Assembly: GCF_017829975.1 (NCBI RefSeq)
Contig: NZ_JAEEGA010000004.1
Location: forward strand, 186,001 to 250,000
Source of the DNA: Vagococcus allomyrinae
GTDB taxonomy: Bacteria; Bacillota; Bacilli; Lactobacillales; Vagococcaceae
Reading direction: 5' to 3'
DNA: 64,000 nucleotides
Positions 15,915 to 24,140 of this stretch are shown here, in pieces. Position 1 is the first letter of the stretch. Each line of letters starts with the position of its first letter. The notes beneath the pieces are model-generated. The model saw only the letters and a list, made by a program, of their open reading frames with translations, was not told the origin of the DNA and did not search any database. The position numbers and the translations under genes were made by a program.

Positions 15915-16127
15915 ATGAAAAAGGAGATCTGGTATAAATACTTGTATGGTGCTGTTGCTATTTTAATTATCGCTTTCGCAATTAGATTAGGCGTTGATCT
16001 AGCCAAGCATGTTAACATTACCTGGAGTTTTATTTTGGATAGAACTTTGGACTATTTAGTTCCAATAATCTTGCTATTTATTTTTTCTAAGATCTGGAAG
16101 AATAAATATAGTCCCAAAGGAAAGTAA
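15915..16127 (+). CDS. Small membrane protein, 70 aa
   Basis: Two membrane helices are visible (about residues 10-28 and 42-59) with a basic tail (KIWKNKYSPKGK). ATG 15915 has AGGAGG eight bases upstream; a TTG at 15912 is also in frame. A likely -10 (TATAAT) lies about 35 bp upstream. No family is recognised. Confidence 0.55.
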   Translation: MKKEIWYKYLYGAVAILIIAFAIRLGVDLAKHVNITWSFILDRTLDYLVPIILLFIFSKIWKNKYSPKGK

Positions 16128-16229
16128 CCATGTCATAACTACTTCTATTGTGCAGCAATTGTTATTATTTTCTAGAACACACAAGTATTGCCCAATTAAT
16201 GACAACTCTACATCAACAAGTAAAAACAC

Positions 16230-16263
16230 GAGAGCTACTCATAAGTAGCTCTCATGCTTTTTT
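16230..16263. terminator. Bidirectional terminator
   Basis: The perfect 10-bp stem GAGAGCTACT/AGTAGCTCTC has T runs on both sides (TTTTTT plus, TGTTTTTA minus). It separates the small membrane gene from the convergent flavodoxin gene. Confidence 0.85.
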
Positions 16264-16279
16264 AGCGATCCCGGTTGTC

Positions 16280-16777
16280 TCAAATTTGTTGAGCAAATCG
16301 AATAAGCTCTGCTTCATTTAACAAGGACAAGTTCGTCGAATTATCAAATGTCTCAAATTGCGGCTCTTGCTTACTCACCATTTTCATAATTTTTTTATCC
16401 ATAAATGTTAACTTTGAGAAATTAACTTTACCACCAAAGGCGGCTTGCTGCGAGGCGTGATGTCTCAATTTTTCCGTATAGGCCTTGGCTAGTTCATCAG
16501 CCAATTCATCACCCGAACGTAACCCGTTAATAAACAAATCCAAGGGTTTTGCAAGTAAGAGTTCTTCGTATTTCACACAAAATTTCTGCATACTCTTGCC
16601 AATGCTCCCCATGTAGATGGAGCTTCCTAGAATAATTTTGTCAGCAGCTTGCAAATTTTCCAAGGTCACGTCTGCCACATTCTGACTCTGACTATCGCCC
16701 TTAAGCTGATCAGCAATCATTTCCGCATAGGCCTGCGTTGCTCCATACTTGCTTGAATAGATAATTAAGTATTTCAT
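16280..16777 (-). CDS. Flavodoxin-domain protein
   Basis: The 165-residue protein starts with the FMN phosphate loop IIYSSKYGATQAYAE (residues 4-18), the family T/SxxGxT pattern, and has IILGSSIYMGSIG near residue 50. It resembles the HemG-like/flavodoxin-domain group, with one bound FMN acting in electron transfer. It is third in an operon with a TetR regulator and a flavinylated surface protein, suggesting a common redox role. Confidence 0.8.
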   Translation of the reverse strand: MKYLIIYSSKYGATQAYAEMIADQLKGDSQSQNVADVTLENLQAADKIILGSSIYMGSIGKSMQKFCVKYEELLLAKPLDLFINGLRSGDELADELAKAYTEKLRHHASQQAAFGGKVNFSKLTFMDKKIMKMVSKQEPQFETFDNSTNLSLLNEAELIRFAQQI

Positions 16778-16802
16778 GTCGTTACCTTCTTTCCCTTATT
16801 AG

Positions 16803-17195
16803 TTACTGCTTAATAGCATTTTCAATGGCTTTTAAAATCACTTTACTACTAAGAGTGGCCCCAGATACACTATCCACATCTGTTCCTTGTTGTTCAATAA
16901 CCGTCTTAATGATGGTTTCAGATTTGCTACCAAGACCATTGGTATGTTCCAGCAAATCAATCCCTTTGACGTGGTTATTTTCAATCGTGAGCTTGACTTT
17001 GGCACTGACCGCCGACTGTTTAAAAGCCCCTTCTAACTGCCCATCAGCTAAATTCAATTGATCAAATTGCTGACCTTGCAAGATTACTTTGCTTTCCTCA
17101 CCCGCAGTTACGTGTTGAATAACCAACAGCCCTATAGGAATCAGCAGCAATGGTATCAATGCCAAGAGCCACCGTTTCTTTTTACTCTTTTTCAT
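16803..17195 (-). CDS. FMN-binding-domain membrane protein (flavinylation motif)
   Basis: This 130-residue protein has an N-terminal membrane anchor (about 9-27) and an FMN_bind domain outside the cell. The motif DSVSGATLSS contains Thr114, the residue that the transferase ApbE modifies with FMN. Such proteins carry electrons across the Gram-positive cell surface, for example in flavin-based extracellular electron transfer. AGGAGG precedes the ATG, and the start overlaps the TetR gene by 14 bp. ApbE is not in the window. Confidence 0.8.
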   Translation of the reverse strand: MKKSKKKRWLLALIPLLLIPIGLLVIQHVTAGEESKVILQGQQFDQLNLADGQLEGAFKQSAVSAKVKLTIENNHVKGIDLLEHTNGLGSKSETIIKTVIEQQGTDVDSVSGATLSSKVILKAIENAIKQ

Positions 17196-17802
17196 TTTGT
17201 GTTCCTCCTATCCCATTCAGTAATAAATCAATATAAGCGGTTGTCATCTGCTCGATTTGTATTGGATCTGTCACTCGATAACTGACGATGTTAAACACCA
17301 AGCCCATTAAAGAAATTAAAATCAATTCTGCTGAATTTTCTTGAACATTCCTAAAATCATTGGTGGCCATCCCCTCTTCTAAAAGCATTTGTAGCAAATA
17401 GTTCCCTTCTTGAACCTCTTCAGGATCTCTAGCTTTTAGATCCTCTGAAAGAGAAAGGCCACTGGTTAACATAACCGCTCGAAACTTTTCCGGATTTTCC
17501 AACATAATAGAAATATAGCAACGACTAGTTAAGACAAATTTTTCTCTAGGCGACGCTTGCTGATGATCTTTGATCACCTGTTTGACATTTTCAACTACCT
17601 CGCGATAAATATCATAGGCAATGCTCATGAGAATCTCGTCTTTATTCTTAAAATAGTTATAAATAGTCGTTGGCGAATACTCAATTTTTGTGGCAATTTT
17701 CCGGATTGATAATTTCTCATACCCTTCTTCCGTCACTATTTGAGTAGCTGCATTAAAAATTTTCTGTTGAAGGGCCTGTTTTTCTTTTTCTTTACGAGAC
17801 AT
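17182..17802 (-). CDS. TetR-family regulator
   Basis: The N-terminal HTH (residues about 12-58: IFNAATQIVTEEGYEKLSIR, then IATKIEYSPTTIYNYFKNK) is typical of TetR. The C-terminal helical domain is of the TetR_C_33-like kind that senses an unknown ligand. It heads the FMN-binding/flavodoxin operon. Two 13-bp palindromes just upstream (17825-17855) are its probable operators. Confidence 0.88.
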   Translation of the reverse strand: MSRKEKEKQALQQKIFNAATQIVTEEGYEKLSIRKIATKIEYSPTTIYNYFKNKDEILMSIAYDIYREVVENVKQVIKDHQQASPREKFVLTSRCYISIMLENPEKFRAVMLTSGLSLSEDLKARDPEEVQEGNYLLQMLLEEGMATNDFRNVQENSAELILISLMGLVFNIVSYRVTDPIQIEQMTTAYIDLLLNGIGGTQNEKE

Positions 17803-17824
17803 TTAAACCATTATCCCCTTTCGA

Positions 17825-17855
17825 TTAACACTGTTAATTTTGTTTACACTGTTAA
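17825..17855 (-). promoter_or_regulatory. Paired TetR operators
   Basis: TTAACACTGTTAA (17825-17837, perfect palindrome) and TTTACACTGTTAA (17843-17855, one mismatch) are 18 bp apart and 23 bp before the TetR start, suiting two dimers and autoregulation. Confidence 0.65.
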
Positions 17856-18001
17856 TTTAACCTTTTTTACGAAATAAGTCAAGTATAATCCGTCTATTAG
17901 CTAATAAAATTCGATTTTCCCCCAGTCACTTGCCTTTTAGAAGAGCATAATCCCTGTTATAATACAACTAACAACTAAATCGTACAGGAGGTTTTAACTA
18001 G

Positions 18002-18541
18002 ATGAAAAGATATATCGCCTTGTTAAGAGGGATCAATGTGGGAGGGAAAAACAAGCTTTCCATGGCTGAATTAAAAAAAGCCTTGACTGAACGTGAGTTT
18101 TCAGAAGTCCTTACCCACCTCAATAGTGGGAATGTCATCTTTTCTAGCAGCATTGACGATAAGCAACAACTTGCTGGCCAGATTGAAGCGCTGATAAAAG
18201 ACAACTTTGCCTTAGATATCCCCGTTCATATTCTTTTGCAAAGTGAATTAGCAGAACTATTAACCAGTGCACCTGATTGGTGGGGAACTGACGATCAGAC
18301 AATCTATGATAACTTGATTTTTCTGCTACCACCTTTATCTTACGAGACCCTTTATCAAGTACTTGGCGAGCCTAAAGAAGCATACGAACAAATTCAGCCA
18401 GCTCAGAATGCCGTTTTTTGGTCATTTTCTCGTAAAAATTATCAAAAGACCCACTGGTGGGCAAAAACAGCCAATACCAAAATAAAAAACAAGATCACCA
18501 TTCGAACCGCTAATACTATCAGAAAAATAGTCACTATGTAA
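18002..18541 (+). CDS. DUF1697 family protein
   Basis: The 179-residue protein has the DUF1697 opening (RYIALLRGINVGGKNKLSM) and the LNSGNVIF strand. It is a widespread cytoplasmic family of unknown function. ACAGGAGG precedes the ATG, and a TATAAT -10 lies at 17958. It is monocistronic. Confidence 0.85.
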   Translation: MKRYIALLRGINVGGKNKLSMAELKKALTEREFSEVLTHLNSGNVIFSSSIDDKQQLAGQIEALIKDNFALDIPVHILLQSELAELLTSAPDWWGTDDQTIYDNLIFLLPPLSYETLYQVLGEPKEAYEQIQPAQNAVFWSFSRKNYQKTHWWAKTANTKIKNKITIRTANTIRKIVTM

Positions 18542-18578
18542 TCAGGAGGTCAGGACTGTTGGGTCCTGACCTCCTGAT
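18541..18578. terminator. Long perfect stem-loop between convergent genes
   Basis: The 16-bp perfect stem ATCAGGAGGTCAGGAC and its complement have a 6-base loop. T runs are poor on both sides (TATTAC plus), so termination may be inefficient. It overlaps the DUF1697 stop codon. Confidence 0.6.
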
Positions 18579-18597
18579 TATTACGCTTAGAGCTGCG

Positions 18598-19347
18598 CTA
18601 AATTTCTAGCTCAGTCATTTGAGCATTAATTAGTTCCATACGACTTTCACTTGTTTCCTTAGCAACCCTTAGATCAGAGGCAATCTGGCCATCTTTCATA
18701 AAAAGAATGCGCTGGGCTTTTGCTGCTACTTTTGCATCGTGAGTCACAAGTAAAATTGCCGTCCCCTCCTGATTGATTTCAACTAAAAGATCCATGATTT
18801 CTGCTGACGCTTTTGAATTAAGGGCACCAGTCGGTTCATCTGCAAATAAAATATCAGGCGTTCCCATTAAGCTACGGCAAATGCCTGCTCGTTGTAGTTG
18901 GCCGCCAGAGACTTCGGCGATGTCACGATTACCAAGCTCAGCAATCCCGGTTTTTTTTAATAAAGCCTCAGCCTTTTCTTTCAGCTGAGCGACGTCTTTT
19001 CTAGCGTCTCGCAAAGCTGGCAAAATAATATTATCTAAAATAGACAGATTTTTGAGCATGGTCGGTTGTTGAAAGATAAAACCCATGCGCTGGCGGCGAA
19101 TATCCGCTAGTTCATTTTCAGATAGTTGCTCTAACGCAATGCCATCAAACACCACTGAACCACTGGTGATCGTATCCATGCCACTTAAGGCATAAAGTAA
19201 GGTTGACTTGCCACAGCCAGAAGGCCCCATCACGGCCACAAATTCCCCCTTCGCCAAGTCAATGTTAACCTCTCCCAAAGCAAGGCTTTCTGCTCCAGCC
19301 TTGCCAAAAGTTTTGCTGATTGTTGAGCCAATAATTAAATTTTCCAT
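18598..19347 (-). CDS. ABC transporter ATP-binding protein (MacB/LolD type)
   Basis: The 249-residue ATPase has Walker A GPSGCGKST (about 41-49), signature SGGQLQRAGICRSL, Walker B LFADEPTG and H-loop VTHD. The sequence class is the MacB/LolD/YtrE group that works with FtsX-type permeases to export or handle peptides and lipids by mechanical force. It begins 3 bp after the permease gene ends. Confidence 0.92.
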   Translation of the reverse strand: MENLIIGSTISKTFGKAGAESLALGEVNIDLAKGEFVAVMGPSGCGKSTLLYALSGMDTITSGSVVFDGIALEQLSENELADIRRQRMGFIFQQPTMLKNLSILDNIILPALRDARKDVAQLKEKAEALLKKTGIAELGNRDIAEVSGGQLQRAGICRSLMGTPDILFADEPTGALNSKASAEIMDLLVEINQEGTAILLVTHDAKVAAKAQRILFMKDGQIASDLRVAKETSESRMELINAQMTELEI

Positions 19348-19350
19348 GAG

Positions 19351-21669
19351 TTACTCCTTTATCTGATCTGAAATTTTGACGGATTGAATATCTTGAATCC
19401 CCACTAACGTTGCCAGATAGACACAAGTGCCAATCACCAGCGGCGCCATCACAAAGGCAAAGAGCGGATTGATTTCAAAGTGTAAACTAGCGATGCCAAA
19501 GGATGAGATCAGCAACGTGCCGACAACTTCTCCTAAAGTATTGGCTAATATCACCCCAACTAGCACTGCTAACACTGACACAATCAAGGAACGCGTCAGA
19601 TACTGTCGCCGAATATCTTTCGTGCTAAAACCGATCGATTTCAACATCGCAATCGCCTGTTTGTCTTTGGCAATCAGCAATTTCATAAAGAGCAAGGTCA
19701 CTAAGACCGTCAGCAAAATGGTTGCTATGATTGCTCCATAAGAAGCGGTTTTGATCGCTGCAGTCGTACTGCCAAAGGTCTGATCGATATAATCATCGAT
19801 GTTGGACACCTTGCCATAAGAAAAGGCCTCCTGATACTCCTTGACCTTATCATCTACAAGGGAATTATCATAAAAAGTAACGGGAATGATGCTCCAGATA
19901 CTAGCTGCTTGCGATGTCTCAAAGGCCGCCTTGGCGGTCTTGCCGCCATTAGTCACATCAGAATAAACCCCACAAATCTTGACCTCTTGCGGCACACCGT
20001 CAATCGTCAGTCGCAAAACATCTCCCAACTCTTTTTCTAAGTCATCCATATTGAGCGTGGATAAGGCGATCTCATCGGCTTTGATTGGCGCTCTTCCCGC
20101 TGAATAATCAATTGGAAAAGCTTGATGATCGCCAAGTTCAACCTTAAGACGTTGAACAGACTCGTCAGCCATTTGCATGTCGATCAGATAACTGGTCAGC
20201 ACTGTAAATTGCGAAATGCTCTCATCCTGAGACATTTTGTCGGCAATTAATGCTGTCTTTGCGGCAATATCATCCACCTGCTGAACGTCAATCCGCATAT
20301 AAGAGTTGCCGATGCCCATATAAGTCATAAAATTTCTAGAGGAAATCGTATTGTAAATATTTTGAGGCACGATCATAATAAAGGAAGAAATCACCAGCAC
20401 CATAAACATCGTCAGATACAATTTTTTCCTAGACAGCAAATCTTTTACTCCCAGAAATACATTGGCCGACAACAGCTTGTTTCGACTTAGCCTAAAGCTT
20501 TTGACCGCCTTTGATTTTTCGGCAGGCGCGCCAAAGCGAATGGCTTGTGCGGCAGATAGCTTGCGAAACCGTCGAAGCACTCCGTTAACATACAATAAAA
20601 TCACGAAAAAGATCAGCAAAGCGCCACCCAAAGCAAATAGCCCACCAGCTAAAGGATTGCTGGATTCTCCCAAATAAAGGCGAATATTGGCAGAAAGTGG
20701 CCGCTGCAATAATAAAGCTAAACCAAAGCCTAAACTAGCTCCTAAAGCAGCCATCACCCCATATTTCGCCAAATAAATTCGTTTAATGTCAGCAACTCTT
20801 AAACCAATCCCTTTTAAAACGCCAATCTCCCGATAGTCTTCTTCGATTTTAGCGAGTAACGTAAAACGAATGCAGAGAAAGGTCACGATAATGACCAACA
20901 AACTAATTAAAATCAGCACCGCAATCATAATGCCGTCGGTAATCCCATTGGCCAGTTTAAACAACGGATAAGTAATCGCAGGCGGTCCATTGGCCGGCAT
21001 CTTCTCTGTAAGATAGGCCGCTTCAAATTCACCCAGATTGGCAGTCTCAGCTAAACGAAACTCAATCAACGATTCCAGCTTACCACGATCTTTTAAAACA
21101 TCGTAATCCGCCTGATTAACCAAAAAACGCTTAGAAGAAACGATGGCAGAATTCATCTGAGAATCGCGAACAAAACCGGCAATCGTCAAAGGATGACCCG
21201 CAATCGTCACAGTATCACCAACTGCAATCGGCATTTCCTTCATGTAATAAATAGGAACGTAAATCTCACCGGCTTCCGGATAAACAATCTCATCCGCCAC
21301 ATCCAAAAGAAAATCGAAGTTTTGACTCTGAACAGACACTCCATTGTCCTGAATACTGCCGGCCAAACTAGTCTTATTGATGACAATATCCGGCCCTTCA
21401 ATATTTAGAAAATTAAGAACTTGATAGTCCTTAACCGATTGTTGACTAGCAAAATCTGCTAATTGCCCTTGATCCACCTCACCTGAATGCATTTGCATAA
21501 AGTGTGGCGTTTTGGCCGCGACCATGGCACTGTCAATCGCCGAAATTAAATTAACACTTAGAAAAGCACCCAGCGCTGTCAGTAGCGAAGCCATAACAAT
21601 AAATGCGGTAATCGTAATGGTCATTAATTTACTGCGTTTGATATCATTTTTGATCATTGTTTTGTACAT
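19351..21669 (-). CDS. FtsX-family ABC permease, 772 aa
   Basis: It has an N-terminal membrane helix (about 17-42), a large extracellular domain, an FtsX core of three helices (about 245-360), another helix at about 415 with a second extracellular domain, and a second FtsX core (about 635-755). This two-repeat plan is that of single-chain FtsX/MacB-like exporters such as those for antimicrobial peptides, although no BceAB-type sensor kinase is nearby. GGAGAAAGAGGG precedes the ATG. A palindrome at 21763 may be the operator. Confidence 0.88.
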   Translation of the reverse strand: MYKTMIKNDIKRSKLMTITITAFIVMASLLTALGAFLSVNLISAIDSAMVAAKTPHFMQMHSGEVDQGQLADFASQQSVKDYQVLNFLNIEGPDIVINKTSLAGSIQDNGVSVQSQNFDFLLDVADEIVYPEAGEIYVPIYYMKEMPIAVGDTVTIAGHPLTIAGFVRDSQMNSAIVSSKRFLVNQADYDVLKDRGKLESLIEFRLAETANLGEFEAAYLTEKMPANGPPAITYPLFKLANGITDGIMIAVLILISLLVIIVTFLCIRFTLLAKIEEDYREIGVLKGIGLRVADIKRIYLAKYGVMAALGASLGFGLALLLQRPLSANIRLYLGESSNPLAGGLFALGGALLIFFVILLYVNGVLRRFRKLSAAQAIRFGAPAEKSKAVKSFRLSRNKLLSANVFLGVKDLLSRKKLYLTMFMVLVISSFIMIVPQNIYNTISSRNFMTYMGIGNSYMRIDVQQVDDIAAKTALIADKMSQDESISQFTVLTSYLIDMQMADESVQRLKVELGDHQAFPIDYSAGRAPIKADEIALSTLNMDDLEKELGDVLRLTIDGVPQEVKICGVYSDVTNGGKTAKAAFETSQAASIWSIIPVTFYDNSLVDDKVKEYQEAFSYGKVSNIDDYIDQTFGSTTAAIKTASYGAIIATILLTVLVTLLFMKLLIAKDKQAIAMLKSIGFSTKDIRRQYLTRSLIVSVLAVLVGVILANTLGEVVGTLLISSFGIASLHFEINPLFAFVMAPLVIGTCVYLATLVGIQDIQSVKISDQIKE

Positions 21670-21762
21670 GTTCTCCCTCTTTCTCCTTCATTCAATAACT
21701 CCTTTTAAAATGAACACTCCTTATCAAATATCCCCCTAGCAACACATCTGTTTGACATACTA

Positions 21763-21777
21763 TTTCTATCATAGAAA
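21763..21777. promoter_or_regulatory. Palindrome upstream of the ABC operon
   Basis: TTTCTATCATAGAAA is a perfect 7-bp inverted repeat around one base, about 95 bp upstream of the permease. The HTH regulator at 22076, transcribed divergently, could bind it. Confidence 0.4.
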
Positions 21778-22003
21778 ATGAGATAAATAAGAGCTATTTG
21801 TATGTTAAGTTTAACATTGGGAATAGCGCGCGCGTTCATCCTCAGGACTGATTATTTTATCAAACGCAAGGAGGATATCGGTGTCGAACTGTCACCTATC
21901 GTTAAGTTGTGTGCAATTCCCCTTACTTAACCCCCACTACCAGGTTTCTGGTTAACATATTCGGAAATATCCTCTATACTGTACCTGATAGAACAACTCA
22001 ACT

Positions 22004-22038
22004 ATTCGTTGACATCCATTTATTCTGATTCAACGAAT
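22004..22038. repeat. Inverted repeat before the HTH-IIB-like gene
   Basis: ATTCGTTGA (22004-22012) and TCAACGAAT (22030-22038) are exact complements 17 bp apart, ending 38 bp before the start codon. It could be an operator pair or a leader stem. The remaining divergent region (21670-22075) shows no other feature. Confidence 0.35.
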
Positions 22039-22075
22039 TGTTCATTGATAAATTGACGACCGAGGAGGTATACTA

Positions 22076-22705
22076 ATGCCAGAAATAGGTGAGAAACTAA
22101 AAGAATTAAGACAATCAAAAAAAATGACTCAAAAAACGTTAGCCGAAATATTAAACGTAACACCGCAAGCCATTTCAAAATGGGAGAGAAATAAAAGCCA
22201 GCCAGATCTCCAAACTCTGATTGATCTGAGCAAGTGTTTTAACATTACAATTGACGAGATGTTGGGTAATAAGAGGCCAAGTTTTTTTGATGGGTTTTTT
22301 TCTAAAAAAAGAGGACGGGATCACATGGGAAAAATGGCACAAAAACTGAAGGAGAATACACCACAGAATCATGATAATAGAAAAAAAGTCATAATCTTTG
22401 ATAAGACGTTTAGCCTTATTTCCGATAAAGGGTTGCTTCAAACGCAAATGCTCAATCGAAAACTAGAGTTACTGATGCAAGAAAATCAGCAGAAGATTGA
22501 TGTTGACACATACAATTCAAACCAAGTGGATCAATATGGTCAACTAGCCGATGCCATTCTCTTAACGCCGACATTTGCTTATGCCAAAGACTCTCTTGAA
22601 AAGAAATTTACAGGAACCCCAGTTATCGCCATTTCCAAAAAAGACTATGGTGTGCTGGCTGCTGAGAAAATTTACCACCAACTCATAACGGTCTTAAAGC
22701 ATTAG
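22076..22705 (+). CDS. XRE-type regulator fused to a degenerate PTS IIB-like domain
   Basis: Residues 5-62 are a Cro/CI helix-turn-helix (KLKELRQSKKMTQKTLAEI, then ILNVTPQAISKWERN). Residues about 103-205 follow the lactose/cellobiose IIB pattern: KKVIIF strand, then GQLADAILLTPTFAY, then TPVIAISKKDYGVLAAEKIY. Real IIB proteins have a phosphorylated Cys after the first strand; here that position is Asp109, so it cannot be phosphorylated in the usual way. It may bind a sugar, a PTS partner or another small ligand. It is divergent from the ABC exporter, its likely target. CGAGGAGG precedes the ATG. Confidence 0.7.
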   Translation: MPEIGEKLKELRQSKKMTQKTLAEILNVTPQAISKWERNKSQPDLQTLIDLSKCFNITIDEMLGNKRPSFFDGFFSKKRGRDHMGKMAQKLKENTPQNHDNRKKVIIFDKTFSLISDKGLLQTQMLNRKLELLMQENQQKIDVDTYNSNQVDQYGQLADAILLTPTFAYAKDSLEKKFTGTPVIAISKKDYGVLAAEKIYHQLITVLKH

Positions 22706-22715
22706 CTGACAAAAT

Positions 22716-22757
22716 AAACCGACTTACCAATGGCTTAGTGCTTGGTAAGTCGGTTTT
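22716..22757. terminator. Bidirectional terminator
   Basis: The perfect 15-bp stem AAACCGACTTACCAA/TTGGTAAGTCGGTTT lies between convergent genes, with T-rich tails on both strands. Confidence 0.9.
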
Positions 22758-22758
22758 A

Positions 22759-23508
22759 TTACGATCGTTTTAACACAAATTCCTCGTAAGCTTTTCGCAC
22801 AAGCTCACTCATCTCATTGGCAAAGGTCTCGGCCATGCGAGCACCTTTTTCCTTAGTAGCCAGTGTCGCATCCCCAAAAACGCCACTTTTACTTAAATCT
22901 CCGAGAGAGATGGTGGACATGCCATATAAATCTGGTTTTTCCGGATATTCTTTAACGGCTTTCTCTTGATCGACCAGTTCCTCTTTAGCGTGGAGCATCA
23001 AAGAAGTTTCAAATTCACAGGCGTGGATCATGCCATGCCACGTTGGCGAGTCCATCTGATCCTTAAGCACTTGATTTAAATCTGGGTAGAATAAGTAAAT
23101 CACTGGCATAGCTAACTCGTCTTCTAATTCTCTAACTGCGTATTTCATGGCTGAATTATTAGAGTCATGGCCATTAATCAGTACTAACAGCTTGGTACCA
23201 TAACGGGAAACACTGGTGGCAACATCTTTAATGACCTCCTCCACTAAATCTTGCTGCAAAGAGATCGTACCGGGAATATCCCGCCATACCCAGGAATAGC
23301 CGAATGGCATACTAGGTGAGACTAGCGCCCCAGTCTGTTTAGAAACTTCCTTGGCAAAATATTCCGCCAAATAAATGTCCACGCCCAAGGGCAAATGATG
23401 ACCATGTTGCTCCGTCGCTCCCATCGGCAAGATCACCACCGGAAACGCCGCTAAAGCCTCCTTGATCTCATCGCGAGTCAGCTCCATCATTAATTTAGGT
23501 TTAGTCAT
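22759..23508 (-). CDS. Creatininase-family hydrolase
   Basis: The 249-residue metal-dependent hydrolase has the family motifs EQHGHHLPLGVD (metal ligands), LVLINGHDSNN, and the later acidic HACEFETS. Creatininase-fold enzymes open cyclic amides or ketones; one relative hydrolyses 3-dehydro-scyllo-inosose. Here it is the last gene of a sugar-acid operon, so ring-opening of a pathway intermediate is likelier than creatinine hydrolysis. It overlaps the aldolase gene by 8 bp. Confidence 0.8.
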   Translation of the reverse strand: MTKPKLMMELTRDEIKEALAAFPVVILPMGATEQHGHHLPLGVDIYLAEYFAKEVSKQTGALVSPSMPFGYSWVWRDIPGTISLQQDLVEEVIKDVATSVSRYGTKLLVLINGHDSNNSAMKYAVRELEDELAMPVIYLFYPDLNQVLKDQMDSPTWHGMIHACEFETSLMLHAKEELVDQEKAVKEYPEKPDLYGMSTISLGDLSKSGVFGDATLATKEKGARMAETFANEMSELVRKAYEEFVLKRS

Positions 23509-24130
23509 CCTGTTTGTCCACCTGCCTTAACGCCGCCACAAAGGCTTGAGCATTTTTTTGAATCTGTGGCAAATCCTCTTTAGTTGCCCCTCGCGGCACT
23601 AGGTCACTGCCAATTCCAAAATAGTGTACGGATAAACGATAATAATCCCCTAGATTTTCCGGCGTGATCCCTCCCACTCCCATTAGTTTAATCGCTGGAA
23701 ATGGACCTCGCAAAGCCTTTAAATAACTGTCACTGGCCCCGTTAATCGGAAAAATCTTAAAATACTCAATTCCCAATTCAACCGCCTCGGCAATTTCACC
23801 AGGGGTATAAACGCCGGGATAAACCGGGACACCTTTAGCCAAAGCCTTTTTAACTAGTTCCTTGTTCCAGCCTGGTGTAATGATATAGCGGCCACCCGCT
23901 GTTAAAACTTGTTCAATCTGGCTCTCTGTCAAAACTGTCCCAGCCCCTAAATACAATTCCTCAGAGCTAAAATGGTCAGCCAACTTTTTAAGACAACCAA
24001 GGCCGCGCTCGGGATTACTTAAAGAGACTTCTACATCTCTGATCCCTTCAGCGATTAACCCTTGAACAATTGGCACCACATCCTCAGGTAAAACATCGCG
24101 AATAATCGCCAATAATTTATTTGGTCTCAT
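23501..24130 (-). CDS. KDPG/KHG-type aldolase
   Basis: The 209-residue class I aldolase has Glu34 in DVEVSL, the GAGTV phosphate loop, IITPG, and Schiff-base Lys125 in YFKIFPINGAS (the KxFP motif). Family members split 2-keto-3-deoxy-sugar acids or their phosphates to pyruvate and an aldehyde. The operon context suggests a 2-keto-3-deoxy acid derived from an imported sugar acid. It starts 10 bp after the lactonase-like gene. Confidence 0.85.
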   Translation of the reverse strand: MRPNKLLAIIRDVLPEDVVPIVQGLIAEGIRDVEVSLSNPERGLGCLKKLADHFSSEELYLGAGTVLTESQIEQVLTAGGRYIITPGWNKELVKKALAKGVPVYPGVYTPGEIAEAVELGIEYFKIFPINGASDSYLKALRGPFPAIKLMGVGGITPENLGDYYRLSVHYFGIGSDLVPRGATKEDLPQIQKNAQAFVAALRQVDKQDD

Positions 24131-24140
24131 CTGCTCACTC

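Noticed and set aside
19427-19741. 104-codon plus-strand ORF inside the ABC permease
   Set aside because: It is antisense to a well-supported 772-residue permease, has no ribosome site and is rich in repeated Ser/Thr/Ile typical of a shadow frame.
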